NCBI RefSeq assembly: GCF_014648575.1
Contig: NZ_BMRJ01000001.1
Coordinates: forward strand, 1,656,838-1,700,319
DNA length: 43,482 bases
From: Agromyces mediolanus
GTDB taxonomy: Bacteria > Actinomycetota > Actinomycetes > Actinomycetales > Microbacteriaceae
Direction: 5' to 3'
Below, one piece after another: positions 28,219-36,606 of this stretch. A model generated the notes under the pieces. That model was given only the letters and a program-made list of their open reading frames with translations. It ran no database searches and was not told the origin of the DNA. Made by a program: the position numbers and the translations under genes. The first letter of the stretch is position 1. The number at the start of each line of letters is the position of its first letter.

Positions 28219-29190
28219 ATGCCTCGCACCCCGCTCGCCGCCGGCATCGACATCGGCGGCACGAAGATCTCCGCGGTCATCACCGACGACGACGGCCGTC
28301 GCCTCGCCTTCGACCACGTGCCGGCGCCCGCCGCGGCGGGCGGGCCGGCGATGGCAGATGCCGCGGCGGCCCTCGTGCGCCGGCTCGAAGCCGAGGCCGG
28401 CGCCGCCGTCGGGATCGCCGGAGTCGGCGCCGCGGGCGTCATCGACCAGCGCAGCGGCACCGTCGTCGCCGCGTCCGCGACCTTCGCCGAGTGGGCCGGC
28501 TTCGCGCTGGGCGCGGCCCTGGCCGACCGGCTCGGCGTGCCCGTCGCGGTCGACAACGACGTGAACGCCTTCCTCGTGGGGGAGCTGCGCTGGGGTGCGG
28601 CCCGCGGCCAGGCCGACGTGCTCGGCATCATGCTCGGCACCGGGGTCGGCGGGGCGATCGCGCTCGACGGCCGGCTGTTCGCCGGGCACCGCGGCGCGGC
28701 CGGCGAGATCGGGCACACGCCGGGCTACGGCGAGCTCGTCTGCACCTGCGGCCGCGTCGGGCACCTCGAGACCCTCGCCTCCGGCCGTTCGATCGAGGCG
28801 CGCTACGCGGAGCGCACGGGCGCCGCGGCGCCGATCGTCCGGGGGAGCGAGATCGCGGACCGCGCGCGTGCGGGCGAGCCCGAGGCCCTCGCCGTCTTCG
28901 ACGCCGCCGGGCGCGCGGTCGGCCTCGCCGCCTCCTCGGCCGCCAGCATGTTCGACCTCTCCTTCGTCGTCATCGGCGGCGGGGTGCGTGCCGCCTGGGA
29001 CGTGCTCGAGCCCGCCATCCGCGCCGGCATCGACGGCAACCCGCCGGTCTCCGGCTTCCCGCTCGAGGTGCGCCCCGCCGAACTCGGCGCCGACGGCGTC
29101 GTGCTCGGCGCCGCCGCCCTCGCCTACTCCGACGCGCCGCACACGATGCCCGCCGGCGCATCCGTCCCGACCGCCCTCGCCGCCCACTGA
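28219..29190 (+). CDS. ROK-family sugar kinase with altered zinc site
   Basis: 323 residues. ATP-binding GIDIGGTK (9-16), catalytic Asp114 in VDNDVNAFLVGE, LGTGVGGAI, and the substrate residues Glu163 and His166 in GEIGHTPGYG. The ROK zinc motif is CTCGRVGHLE (175-184): the usual CxCGxxGCxE has His182 instead of the third Cys, giving His166-Cys175-Cys177-His182. The C-terminal third is normal. There is no N-terminal DNA-binding domain, so it is a kinase rather than a repressor. Because the pathway here needs no phosphorylation of fucose, it may act on the sugar left after fucosidase action, such as glucose or GlcNAc (inference). Confidence 0.88.
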   Translation: MPRTPLAAGIDIGGTKISAVITDDDGRRLAFDHVPAPAAAGGPAMADAAAALVRRLEAEAGAAVGIAGVGAAGVIDQRSGTVVAASATFAEWAGFALGAALADRLGVPVAVDNDVNAFLVGELRWGAARGQADVLGIMLGTGVGGAIALDGRLFAGHRGAAGEIGHTPGYGELVCTCGRVGHLETLASGRSIEARYAERTGAAAPIVRGSEIADRARAGEPEALAVFDAAGRAVGLAASSAASMFDLSFVVIGGGVRAAWDVLEPAIRAGIDGNPPVSGFPLEVRPAELGADGVVLGAAALAYSDAPHTMPAGASVPTALAAH

Positions 29191-29201
29191 GAGGACCGAC
29201 C

Positions 29202-30554
29202 ATGCTGAACTTCGAGACCCGCACCGGCCCCGACTTCGGGGCGCTCGCGCCCACGTACCCGGCGAACACGGTGCCCGAGTGGTACCGCGACGCCAAGCTC
29301 GGCTTCTTCGTGCACTGGGGCCTCTACTCGGTGCCCGCCTGGGGCACCGCCCACGGGCCGGGGGGCGTGCCGACCGAGGACGCCTACGCGCACCACCAGT
29401 ACGCCGAGTGGTACGGCAACACCGTGCGCATCGCCGGCAGCCCCACCTGGCAGCGCCACCAGGACGTCTACGGCACCGGCACGAGCTACGAGGACCTCGC
29501 CGATCTCTGGGACGCGAGCGCCTTCGACCCGGACGCCTTCGTCGGCTCCCTCGTCGACGCGGGCGCCCGCTACGTCGTGCCGACGACGAAGCACCACGAG
29601 GGCTTCTGCCTCTGGGACACGGCGACGACGCCGTTCAACTCCGCCCGGCGCGGTCCGAAGCGCGACCTCATCGCCGAGTTCCACGACGCCACGCGCGCCG
29701 CCGGTGCCCGCTTCGGCGTGTACTTCTCGGGCGCGCTCGACTGGCACGTGAGCGACTTCCCGCCGATCGAGTCCGACACCGACCTCTTCCGGTACCGGCG
29801 GAACGACGAGCGCTTCTCGCGCTACGCCGCGGCCCAGCTCGAGGAACTCGTCGAGCGCTTCGGCCCCGACGTGCTCTGGAACGACATCGAGTGGCCCGAC
29901 GGCGGCAAGGGGCGCGAGGACTACGGCGTCGCCGCGCTGCTCGCGCGCTACTTCGCCCGGGTGCCCGACGGCGTCGTGAACGACCGCTGGGGCGTGCCGT
30001 ACCACGGCTTCCTCACCCGCGAGTACACGCACGTCGAGCACGCGCTGCCGACGCCGTGGGAGTCCACCCGCGGGCTCGGCTTCTCCTTCGGGTACAACCA
30101 GGCCGAGGGGCCGGAGCACTCGCTCTCCGGCGAGGCGCTCGTGCGGCTGCTCGTCGACGTCGTCGCGAAGAACGGCAACCTGCTGATCAACGTCGGTCCG
30201 CGCGCCGACGGCTCGATCCCGGAGCTCCAGGCCGCGGCGATGGCCGAGATGGGCGCGTGGCTCCGGCTGAACGGCGAGGGCGTCTACGGAACCCGCCCAT
30301 GGCTGCGCGCGGCCTCGGAGCACGGCACCCCGCTGCGGTACACGAGCGGCCCGAGCGGCGCCTTCGTGCACGCGCTCGATCCCGCGGCGGGCGAGTTCGC
30401 CCTGCCGGCCGAGCTGGCCGCCGCGGTCGCCGGGGCGCACTGGCTGGGCGACGGCGGCGCCGTCGAGTCCGCCGTGCGCGACGGCCGCACCTGGGTCGCG
30501 GTGCCCGAGGCGCTGCGCGCTGCGCCGATCGCCGTGCTCGCGGTGCCGGCCTGA
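29202..30554 (+). CDS. Second alpha-L-fucosidase, GH29, intracellular
   Basis: 450 residues. GH29 marks: WYRDAKLGFFVHWGLYSVPAWG, HHQYAEWYGN, YVVPTTKHHEGFCLWDT, FGVYFSGALDWH, the nucleophile segment VLWNDIEWP with Asp228, and NLLINVGPRADGSIPE. The HHQYAEWY segment and overall length place it nearer the classical fucosidases than the first GH29 enzyme here, so the two probably have different linkage preference. There is no signal peptide. It starts 11 bp after the ROK kinase gene with GAGAGGACC as ribosome binding site and ends the importer operon; its stop is 1 bp from the end of the convergent gntR gene. Confidence 0.92.
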   Translation: MLNFETRTGPDFGALAPTYPANTVPEWYRDAKLGFFVHWGLYSVPAWGTAHGPGGVPTEDAYAHHQYAEWYGNTVRIAGSPTWQRHQDVYGTGTSYEDLADLWDASAFDPDAFVGSLVDAGARYVVPTTKHHEGFCLWDTATTPFNSARRGPKRDLIAEFHDATRAAGARFGVYFSGALDWHVSDFPPIESDTDLFRYRRNDERFSRYAAAQLEELVERFGPDVLWNDIEWPDGGKGREDYGVAALLARYFARVPDGVVNDRWGVPYHGFLTREYTHVEHALPTPWESTRGLGFSFGYNQAEGPEHSLSGEALVRLLVDVVAKNGNLLINVGPRADGSIPELQAAAMAEMGAWLRLNGEGVYGTRPWLRAASEHGTPLRYTSGPSGAFVHALDPAAGEFALPAELAAAVAGAHWLGDGGAVESAVRDGRTWVAVPEALRAAPIAVLAVPA

Positions 30555-30555
30555 G

Positions 30556-31230
30556 TCAGAGCGCCGCGGAGCGGAGCCACTGCTCGACGCCGGAGACGTG
30601 CACCGTCGTCAGCGCCTGGGCGAGCTCCGCGTCGCCGGCCTCGATCGCCTCGAGGATCGCGTGGTGCTCGTGCAGCGTGCGGTCGACCGCGTTCTCCTGC
30701 GTGATGCCGCGCCAGATCCGCGCGCGGATCGTGTGACTCGAGAGCGAGTCGATGAGGCTCGCCAGGTAGCCGTTGCCGCCCGCCTGGGCGATGCCGGAAT
30801 GGAAGTGGAGATCGTGCTCGACCAGTTGCTCGACGTTCGCCTGCCGGTCGACGGCGTCGACCGCCTCGCGCAGCAGCTGGATGGCGTCGGCGTCGGCGTT
30901 GCGGGCGGCGAGGGCCGAGGCGGCCGGCTCGAGGATGCGGCGCACCGCGAGGATCTCGAGCACCGACTGGTCGTCGTGCAGGTCGACGACGAAGGACATC
31001 GCCTCGAGCAGCAGCGAGGGCTCGAGGCTCGTGACGTAGGTGCCGTCGCCGCGCCGCACGTCGAGCACCCGGATGACCTCGAGCGCCTTGACCGCCTCGC
31101 GCAGCGAGGAACGCGAGAGGCCGAGCTGCTCGCTGAGCTCCTTCTCGGGCGGGAGGCGGTCACCGGGGGCCAGCTGGCCCCCGGTGATCATCTCCTTGAT
31201 ACGGAGGATCGCTTCATCGGTGACGGCCAT
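30556..31230 (-). CDS. GntR regulator of the FadR subfamily, likely fucose repressor
   Basis: 224 residues. Winged helix (about 5-68): ILRIKEMITGGQLAPGDRLPPEKELSEQLGLSRSSLREAVKALEVIRVLDVRRGDGTYV. The FCD ligand domain has the metal-binding set Asp140, His144 (EHDLHFH), His190 (EHHAIL) and His211 (TTVHV), so it senses a carboxylated metabolite, plausibly a pathway acid such as fuconate or 2-keto-3-deoxy-fuconate (inference). It lies in the middle of the fucose locus and most likely binds the AACATCSGATGTT sites. A TAACAT box 6 nt before the ATG suggests its own leaderless transcript inside the end of the SDR gene. Confidence 0.92.
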   Translation of the reverse strand: MAVTDEAILRIKEMITGGQLAPGDRLPPEKELSEQLGLSRSSLREAVKALEVIRVLDVRRGDGTYVTSLEPSLLLEAMSFVVDLHDDQSVLEILAVRRILEPAASALAARNADADAIQLLREAVDAVDRQANVEQLVEHDLHFHSGIAQAGGNGYLASLIDSLSSHTIRARIWRGITQENAVDRTLHEHHAILEAIEAGDAELAQALTTVHVSGVEQWLRSAAL

Positions 31231-31236
31231 GGGGCG

Positions 31237-31242
31237 ATGTTA
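31237..31242 (-). promoter_or_regulatory. -10 box of gntR (leaderless)
   Basis: TAACAT on the minus strand, 6 nt before the ATG at 31230. Its first three bases are the TAA stop codon of the SDR gene. Confidence 0.45.
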
Positions 31243-32025
31243 GCGTGCGCCGGCGGGTCGGAGCCGCAGGGCCTGCATGCCGCCGTCGACGGCGAGCGAG
31301 ACGCCCGTCGTGGAGCCCGCGCGCGGGCTCAGCAGGTACGCCACGGCATCCGCGACCTCGGCCGCGGAGACGAGCCGGCCGTGCGGCTGGCGGGCCTCGA
31401 GCGCGGCGCGCTCCGCAGCAGGATCCTCTGCGGAGTCCAGCAGGCGACCGACCCACGGGGTGTCCGCGGTGCCGGGGTTCACGGCGTTCACGCGGATGCC
31501 TTCGCGCAGGTGGTCCGCCGCCATCGCCAGGGTGAGCGAGAGCACGGCGCCCTTGCTCGCGCTGTAGAGGGCGCGCTGCGGGAGGCCCGCGGTCGCGGCG
31601 ATGGACGAGGTGTTCACGATGGCCGCAGCGGGGGAGCGGCGCAGGTACGGCAGCGCGGCACGGCTCGTCCGGGCGATGCCGACGACGTTGATGTCGAGCA
31701 CGCGGTGCCACTCGGCGTCCTCGTTCGCGGCGACGTCGCCCTGGGCGCCGATGCCGGCGTTGTTCACGAGCAGGTCGAGCCGACCGAAGTGCTCGGCGAC
31801 CTCGGCGACGCCCGCGCGCACACTGTCGTCGTCGGCGACGTCGACGGCGACCGCGAGGTCGGCGTGCTCGGCGCCATCGGGGCGCAGATCGAACACCGCG
31901 ACCTTGGCGCCGTCGGCGCGCAGGCGCTCGGCGATGGCCGCGCCGATGCCGCTGGCGCCGCCGGTGACGACGGCGACGAGCCCCTCGAGCGGAGCGGTCG
32001 ATGAGACGACGGGTGCAGGAGTCAT
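31240..32025 (-). CDS. SDR oxidoreductase, likely 2-keto-3-deoxy-L-fuconate dehydrogenase
   Basis: 261 residues. Classical short-chain dehydrogenase: TGGASGIG (21-28), Asp46 after the second strand (VAVFDLR) for NAD(H) preference, NNAG (88-91), Ser140/141, Tyr154 and Lys158 (YSASK). In the non-phosphorylative L-fucose pathway an SDR oxidises 2-keto-3-deoxy-L-fuconate to the 2,4-diketo acid; the position directly behind the FAH-family hydrolase, with a 4-bp overlap (ATGA), supports this. The exact substrate is inferred from context. Confidence 0.9.
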   Translation of the reverse strand: MTPAPVVSSTAPLEGLVAVVTGGASGIGAAIAERLRADGAKVAVFDLRPDGAEHADLAVAVDVADDDSVRAGVAEVAEHFGRLDLLVNNAGIGAQGDVAANEDAEWHRVLDINVVGIARTSRAALPYLRRSPAAAIVNTSSIAATAGLPQRALYSASKGAVLSLTLAMAADHLREGIRVNAVNPGTADTPWVGRLLDSAEDPAAERAALEARQPHGRLVSAAEVADAVAYLLSPRAGSTTGVSLAVDGGMQALRLRPAGAR

Positions 32026-32876
32026 CGTGCGGCCTCCACGTAGTGCTGGCGCTGACGGCCGAGGCCGTCGATCTCGAGCTCGACGACGTCGCCGGCGCCG
32101 AGGTAGGGGAAGCGGCCGGAGAGCGCGACGCCCTCCGGGGTGCCGGTGAGGATGAGGTCGCCGGGCTCGAGCACGAGGAACTGGCTGAGCTCGTGCACGA
32201 TCCGGTCGATGCCGAAGATGAGGTCGGCGGTGCGCGAGTCCTGTCGCGGTTCGCCGTTCACCCAGCTGCGCAGCCGCACGTCGTCGGCGTCGATCTCGTC
32301 GCCGGTCACGAGCCACGGGCCGGTGGGGCAGAAGCCGGGACCGCTCTTGCCCTTCGACCACTGGCCGCCGGACACGGCGAGCTGCCAGTCGCGCTCGGAC
32401 AGGTCGTTGGCGAGCACGAAGCCGGCGATGTGCGCCCGCGCGTCGGCGGGGGAGTCGAGGTACGAGGTGCGCCGGCCGATCACGATGCCGAGCTCGACCT
32501 CCCAGTCCGTCTTCGTGCTGCCGCGCGGGATCTGCACCTCGTCGTCCGGTCCGATGATCGTGTTCGGCGCCTTCATGAAGAGCACGAGGTGCTCGGGCGG
32601 CAGCGAGCCGGACTCCGCCGCGTGCGCCGCGTAGTTCATGCCGACGCAGTACACGGCGGACGGCCGGGCGATCGGCGCGCCGACCCGCAGGGCGGCGGCG
32701 TCGGCGAGCTCGGGGAGTTCGCCGGCGGCCACGGCGGCCCGCGCGCGCTCCACGCCGTCCGCGGCGAGGAAGGCCCCGTCGAGCTCGGCGGTCAGCGGGC
32801 GCAGGTCGAGGTGGCGCCCCTCGTCGACGACGACGGGGATCTCGGCTCCTGGGGCTCCGAGGCGGGCGAATCTCAT
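32022..32876 (-). CDS. FAH-family hydrolase, likely 2,4-diketo-3-deoxy-L-fuconate hydrolase
   Basis: 284 residues. The fumarylacetoacetate hydrolase fold is marked by VYCVGMNYAAHAAE (His85), the metal-binding DWEVELGIVIG (Glu126, Glu128) and VLANDLSERDWQ (Asp158), and ILTGTPEGVALS near the end. In the known Xanthomonas-type pathway this enzyme hydrolyses 2,4-diketo-3-deoxy-L-fuconate to pyruvate and L-lactate. It is the first gene of a two-gene minus-strand unit with the SDR gene and is divergent from the fuconate dehydratase gene across 132 bp that contain a GntR operator. Confidence 0.88.
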   Translation of the reverse strand: MRFARLGAPGAEIPVVVDEGRHLDLRPLTAELDGAFLAADGVERARAAVAAGELPELADAAALRVGAPIARPSAVYCVGMNYAAHAAESGSLPPEHLVLFMKAPNTIIGPDDEVQIPRGSTKTDWEVELGIVIGRRTSYLDSPADARAHIAGFVLANDLSERDWQLAVSGGQWSKGKSGPGFCPTGPWLVTGDEIDADDVRLRSWVNGEPRQDSRTADLIFGIDRIVHELSQFLVLEPGDLILTGTPEGVALSGRFPYLGAGDVVELEIDGLGRQRQHYVEAAR

Positions 32877-32957
32877 CGGGGTCCTTTCGACGGAAGGTCA
32901 GCTCTCTCGACCGCGAAATCCGGGCCGGTTCCGGCATTCTCGCACAATTCGCTCCGC

Positions 32958-32987
32958 TTGACGCGCTAAACATCGGATGTCTATGCT
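32958..32987 (+). promoter_or_regulatory. Promoter with embedded GntR operator, copy C
   Basis: TTGACG (32958-32963), an 18-bp spacer and TATGCT (32982-32987). The operator AACATC-G-GATGTC (32969-32981, 12 of 13 matches) fills the spacer, the classic place for a repressor site. It controls the fuconate dehydratase operon and may also affect the divergent FAH/SDR genes. Confidence 0.78.
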
Positions 32988-33008
32988 CAGAGCGCCAGAA
33001 AGGACGCC

Positions 33009-34310
33009 ATGACCACGATCGCCGACGTCGTCACCCGCGACATCCGCTTCCCGACCTCTCGCACGCTCGACGGGTCCGACGCCATGAACCCCGACCCCGA
33101 CTACTCGGCCGCGTACCTCGCGATCCGCACCGACGCCGGCGACGGGCTCGAGGGCCACGCCTTCGTGTTCACGATCGGGCGCGGCAACGACGTGCAGGTC
33201 GCGGCGATCGACACGCTCCGCGAGCACCTCGTCGGCCGCGACGTCGAGGAGCTGCTCGGCGACATGGGGGCCGCCTCGCGGGTGCTCATGACCGACTCGC
33301 AGCTGCGTTGGCTCGGGCCCGAGAAGGGCGTCATGCACATGGCGATCGGCGCGGTCGTCAACGCGCTCTGGGACCTGCGGGCCAAGCGCGCGGGCGAGCC
33401 GCTCTGGCTGCACCTCGCCCGGCTCTCGCCCGAGGAGCTCGTCTCCCTCGTCGACTTCCGCTACCTGAGCGACGCGCTCACGCCCGCCGAGGCGCTCGCG
33501 ATCCTCCGCGCCGCCGAGCCCGGCCGCGAGGAGCGCATCGCGACGCTGCTCGAGCTCGGCTACCCGGCGTACACGACGAGCCCCGGCTGGCTCGGCTACT
33601 CCGACGAGAAGCTCGAGCGCCTCTGCCGCGAGGCCGTCGCCGACGGCTTCCCGCAGATCAAGCTCAAGGTCGGCGCGGACCTCGACGACGACCGCCGCCG
33701 CCTCGCGATCGCCCGCCGCGCCGTCGGTCCCGGCTACCCGATCGCGATCGACGCGAACCAGCGCTGGGACGTCGCCGACGCCATCGCCTGGGTGCGCGCC
33801 CTCGCCGAGTACGAGCTCGCCTGGGTGGAGGAGCCCACGAGCCCCGACGACGTGCTCGGCCACGCCGCGATCGCCAGCGGCATCGCGCCCGTGCGCGTTG
33901 CGACGGGCGAGCACGTGCAGAACCGCATCGTGTTCAAGCAGCTGCTGCAGGCGCGCGGCATGGACATCATGCAGATCGACGCCGCCCGCGTCGGCGGGGT
34001 GAACGAGAACCTCGCGAACCTGCTGCTCGCGGCGAAGTTCGGCGTACCGGTCTGCCCGCACGCCGGCGGCGTCGGGCTCTGCGAGGCCGTGCAGCACCTC
34101 TCGATGTTCGACTTCGTCGCGGTGTCGGGCACGATGGAAGGGCGCATGATCGAGTACGTCGACCACCTCCACGAGCACTTCGTCACCCCCGTCGTCATCG
34201 AGCGGGGGCGCTACCTCGCGCCCACAGCCGCCGGTGCGGGCACCGAGATGCTCGCCGCCTCGATCGAGACCCACACCTGGCGCGGCGCGCACGCCGAGGC
34301 CACCGCATGA
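33009..34310 (+). CDS. L-fuconate dehydratase (enolase superfamily)
   Basis: 433 residues. The mandelate-racemase subgroup residues are QIKLKVG with Lys218 and Lys220, metal ligands Asp248 ([10 protein letters not shown]), Glu274 ([10 protein letters not shown]) and Glu301 (ATGEH), and the Asp324/His351 pair ([18 protein letters not shown]). This layout and spacing are those I know for Xanthomonas L-fuconate dehydratase, as is the start [22 protein letters not shown]. It removes water from L-fuconate to give 2-keto-3-deoxy-L-fuconate. It opens the operon with the AKR, lactonase and mutarotase genes, and its stop overlaps the AKR start by 4 bp. Confidence 0.95.
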   Translation: MTTIADVVTRDIRFPTSRTLDGSDAMNPDPDYSAAYLAIRTDAGDGLEGHAFVFTIGRGNDVQVAAIDTLREHLVGRDVEELLGDMGAASRVLMTDSQLRWLGPEKGVMHMAIGAVVNALWDLRAKRAGEPLWLHLARLSPEELVSLVDFRYLSDALTPAEALAILRAAEPGREERIATLLELGYPAYTTSPGWLGYSDEKLERLCREAVADGFPQIKLKVGADLDDDRRRLAIARRAVGPGYPIAIDANQRWDVADAIAWVRALAEYELAWVEEPTSPDDVLGHAAIASGIAPVRVATGEHVQNRIVFKQLLQARGMDIMQIDAARVGGVNENLANLLLAAKFGVPVCPHAGGVGLCEAVQHLSMFDFVAVSGTMEGRMIEYVDHLHEHFVTPVVIERGRYLAPTAAGAGTEMLAASIETHTWRGAHAEATA

Positions 34311-35275
34311 GCCGCGCCCCCGCGCTCGCCGCCCGCATGGGCCGGCTCGGCTACGGCGCCGCCTCGATCGGCAACCTCTATCGCGAGGTGAGCGACGAGG
34401 CGGCCGAGGCCGCGCTCGAATCGGCGTGGGCCGGGGGCATCCGGTACTTCGACACCGCGCCGCACTACGGGCTCGGGCTCTCGGAACGACGCCTCGGCGC
34501 CTTCCTCGGGCGGATGCCTCGCGGCGACTACGTGCTCTCCACGAAGGTCGGCCGCGTGCTGGAGCCGAATCCCGACTTCGCCGGCGGCGACGACCGGGCC
34601 AACGAGTTCGCCGTGCCCGACCGCACGGTGCGTCGCTTCGATCCCAGCGAGGCTGGCGTGCGGCGCAGCATCGAGGACTCGCTCGAACGCCTCGGCGTCG
34701 ACCGCATCGACCTCGCCTACCTGCACGACCCCGACGTCTACGACCTCGACCGGGGGCTCGCCGAGGGGCTGCCCGCCCTGCAGCGGCTCCGCGACGAGGG
34801 GCTCGTCGACGCGATCGGCATCGGCACGAACGACGCGGCGGCCGCGACCCGCGCCGTGCGCGAGGGCGAGCTCGACGTCGTCATGATCGCCGGCCGCTAC
34901 ACGCTGCTCGAGCAGCCCGCGCTCGCCGAGCTGCTGCCCACCTGCGCGGAGCGGGGCGTCGCGGTGGTCGCCGCCGCGGCCTATAACTCGGGGCTGCTCG
35001 CCACCGACGAGCCCTCCGCCGCCGCCCACTACAACTACGCGCCGCCGCCCGCGGCGATCCTCGAGCGGGCGCAGCGGCTCGCCGCGGCCTGCCGGGCCGC
35101 GGGCGTGCGGCTCCCGGTCGCCGCACTGCACTTCCCGCTCCAGCACCCGGCGGTGCAGGCCGTGGTGGTCGGCTCCGCCCGCGCCGCCGAGGTGCAGGAG
35201 AACCTCGCTCGATTCGACACCCCCGTGCCTGAGGGGTTCTGGGCCGAGCTGCGGGAGGCCGGACTCATCCCGTGA
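34307..35275 (+). CDS. Aldo/keto reductase, likely L-fucose dehydrogenase
   Basis: 322 residues. Catalytic set Asp49 and Tyr54 ([19 protein letters not shown]), Lys80 (LSTKVGR) and His140 (LAYLHDPD). The [19 protein letters not shown] start and the [12 protein letters not shown] segment resemble the D-threo-aldose / L-fucose dehydrogenase group. It would oxidise L-fucose to L-fucono-lactone with NAD(P). It sits between the dehydratase and the lactonase with 4-bp overlaps on both sides (ATGA and GTGA), which fits this step. It is a different subgroup from the reductase at the window's left edge. Confidence 0.92.
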   Translation: MSRAPALAARMGRLGYGAASIGNLYREVSDEAAEAALESAWAGGIRYFDTAPHYGLGLSERRLGAFLGRMPRGDYVLSTKVGRVLEPNPDFAGGDDRANEFAVPDRTVRRFDPSEAGVRRSIEDSLERLGVDRIDLAYLHDPDVYDLDRGLAEGLPALQRLRDEGLVDAIGIGTNDAAAATRAVREGELDVVMIAGRYTLLEQPALAELLPTCAERGVAVVAAAAYNSGLLATDEPSAAAHYNYAPPPAAILERAQRLAAACRAAGVRLPVAALHFPLQHPAVQAVVVGSARAAEVQENLARFDTPVPEGFWAELREAGLIP

Positions 35276-36135
35276 CCGTCATCGACGCCCACCTGCATCT
35301 CTGGGACCTCGACGCCGTCGAGATCCCGTGGCTCACGCCGTCCCTCGGCGCGCTGCACCGCAGCTTCGGCGCCGAGGAGGCCGCGGCGGAGCTGCGCGGG
35401 GCGGGCGTCGACGCGGCCGTGCTCGTGCAGGCGGCGGACTCGCTCGCCGAGACCCGGTGGATGCTCCGCACCGCCGACGCACACCCGTGGATCGCCGGCG
35501 TCGTCGGCTGGGTGCCACTCGACGACGAGGCCGCCGCGCGGACCGCGCTCGACGGGGAGCTCGCGGGGGAGAGCCGGCTGCGCGGCATCCGCCACCTCGT
35601 GCACGACGACCCGCGGGACGAGTTCTTCGCGCTGCCCGCCGTGCGCGCCTCCCTGGTCGAGCTCGCCCGCCGCGGGCTCGTGCTCGACGTGCCCGACGCC
35701 TGGCCGCGCCACCTCGGCACGGCGACCGCCGCCGCCCGCGCGACCCCCGAGCTGACCGTCGTCATCGACCACCTCGGCAAACCGCCACTCGGGCGGGCGG
35801 GCCTCGACGCCTGGCGCACCGCCCTCGCGGAGTCCGCCGCGCTGCCGAACACCGTCGCGAAGTTCTCCGGCCTCCACTTGCCGGGGACGGTGCTCGACGT
35901 GGCGCTCGCCTCCGGGCTGCTGGAGCTCGCGCTCGAGCTCTTCGGCGCCGACCGCGTCATGTACGGCGGGGACTGGCCAATGTCGGTGCCGCACGGCGGC
36001 TACGCCGCCACGTACGCCGCGATGCGCGCGGCCGTCGACCGGTTGAGCCCCGACGAGGCGGCCGCCGTCCTCGGCGGCACGGCCACCCGGGTGTACGGTC
36101 TGGGCGACGTCGCGTCCCTGCGCACCGCGAGCTGA
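35272..36135 (+). CDS. Amidohydrolase, likely L-fuconolactonase
   Basis: 287 residues from a GTG overlapping the AKR stop. The amidohydrolase-2 fold is seen in VIDAHLHLWD (His7, His9), IRHLVHDDP, VIDHLGKPP and the late Asp in MYGGDWPMS. The DAHLHLWDLDAVEIPWLTP start is typical of the L-fuconolactone/L-rhamnonolactone hydrolase group (COG3618). It opens the lactone made by the dehydrogenase to L-fuconate. The gap to the fucU gene is 24 bp. Confidence 0.92.
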   Translation: MTVIDAHLHLWDLDAVEIPWLTPSLGALHRSFGAEEAAAELRGAGVDAAVLVQAADSLAETRWMLRTADAHPWIAGVVGWVPLDDEAAARTALDGELAGESRLRGIRHLVHDDPRDEFFALPAVRASLVELARRGLVLDVPDAWPRHLGTATAAARATPELTVVIDHLGKPPLGRAGLDAWRTALAESAALPNTVAKFSGLHLPGTVLDVALASGLLELALELFGADRVMYGGDWPMSVPHGGYAATYAAMRAAVDRLSPDEAAAVLGGTATRVYGLGDVASLRTAS

Positions 36136-36159
36136 TCGCGCCCCACGAGAGGACCCCTC

Positions 36160-36600
36160 ATGCTGCACGGCATCCACCCGCTGCTCACCGGCGAACTGCT
36201 CGCCGCCCTCGACAGGCTGGGCCACGGCGACGAGCTCGTCGTCGCCGACGCGAACTTCCCCGCGTACTCCGTGGGGGCGCCCGTCGTCGAGGCGGCGGGC
36301 ATCGCCTCGCCCGAGCTGGTCGCGGCGATCCGCACCGTACTGCCGGTGGACGCCTACGAGGGGCCGGCGGTGCTGCTGATGACCTCCGAGGACCCGGAGC
36401 CGCCCGCGGTGCAGCGCGAACTCGTGACGGCCGCCGCGGCGGCGCCCGGCCGCGTCGACTCGCTCGAGCGCTTCGCGTTCTACGAGCGCGCCGCGCGGGC
36501 CCGCCTCGTCGTGCGCAGCGGGGAGCTGCGCGCGTACGGCAACCTCATCCTGCGCAAGGGCGTCGTGCGCGCCGCCGGGCCGATGGCACCGGCCGAGTGA
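36160..36600 (+). CDS. fucU: L-fucose mutarotase, RbsD/FucU family
   Basis: 146 residues. Family marks are MLHGIHPLLTGELLAALDRLGHGDELVVADANFPAYS with catalytic His22, MTSEDPEPP, the helix with FAFYERAARA, and the C-terminal AYGNLILRKGV. It interconverts alpha and beta anomers of L-fucose so that the dehydrogenase gets its preferred form. It ends the operon; the next gene converges with only 6 bp between the stops. Confidence 0.94.
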   Translation: MLHGIHPLLTGELLAALDRLGHGDELVVADANFPAYSVGAPVVEAAGIASPELVAAIRTVLPVDAYEGPAVLLMTSEDPEPPAVQRELVTAAAAAPGRVDSLERFAFYERAARARLVVRSGELRAYGNLILRKGVVRAAGPMAPAE

Positions 36601-36606
36601 CGAGCG

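Noticed and set aside
30556..31230. FadR-like regulator as a fatty-acid regulator for the thiolase/ligase genes
   Set aside because: The gene sits inside the fucose locus, the matching operator sites are before fucose genes only, and none was seen near the bioY operon.
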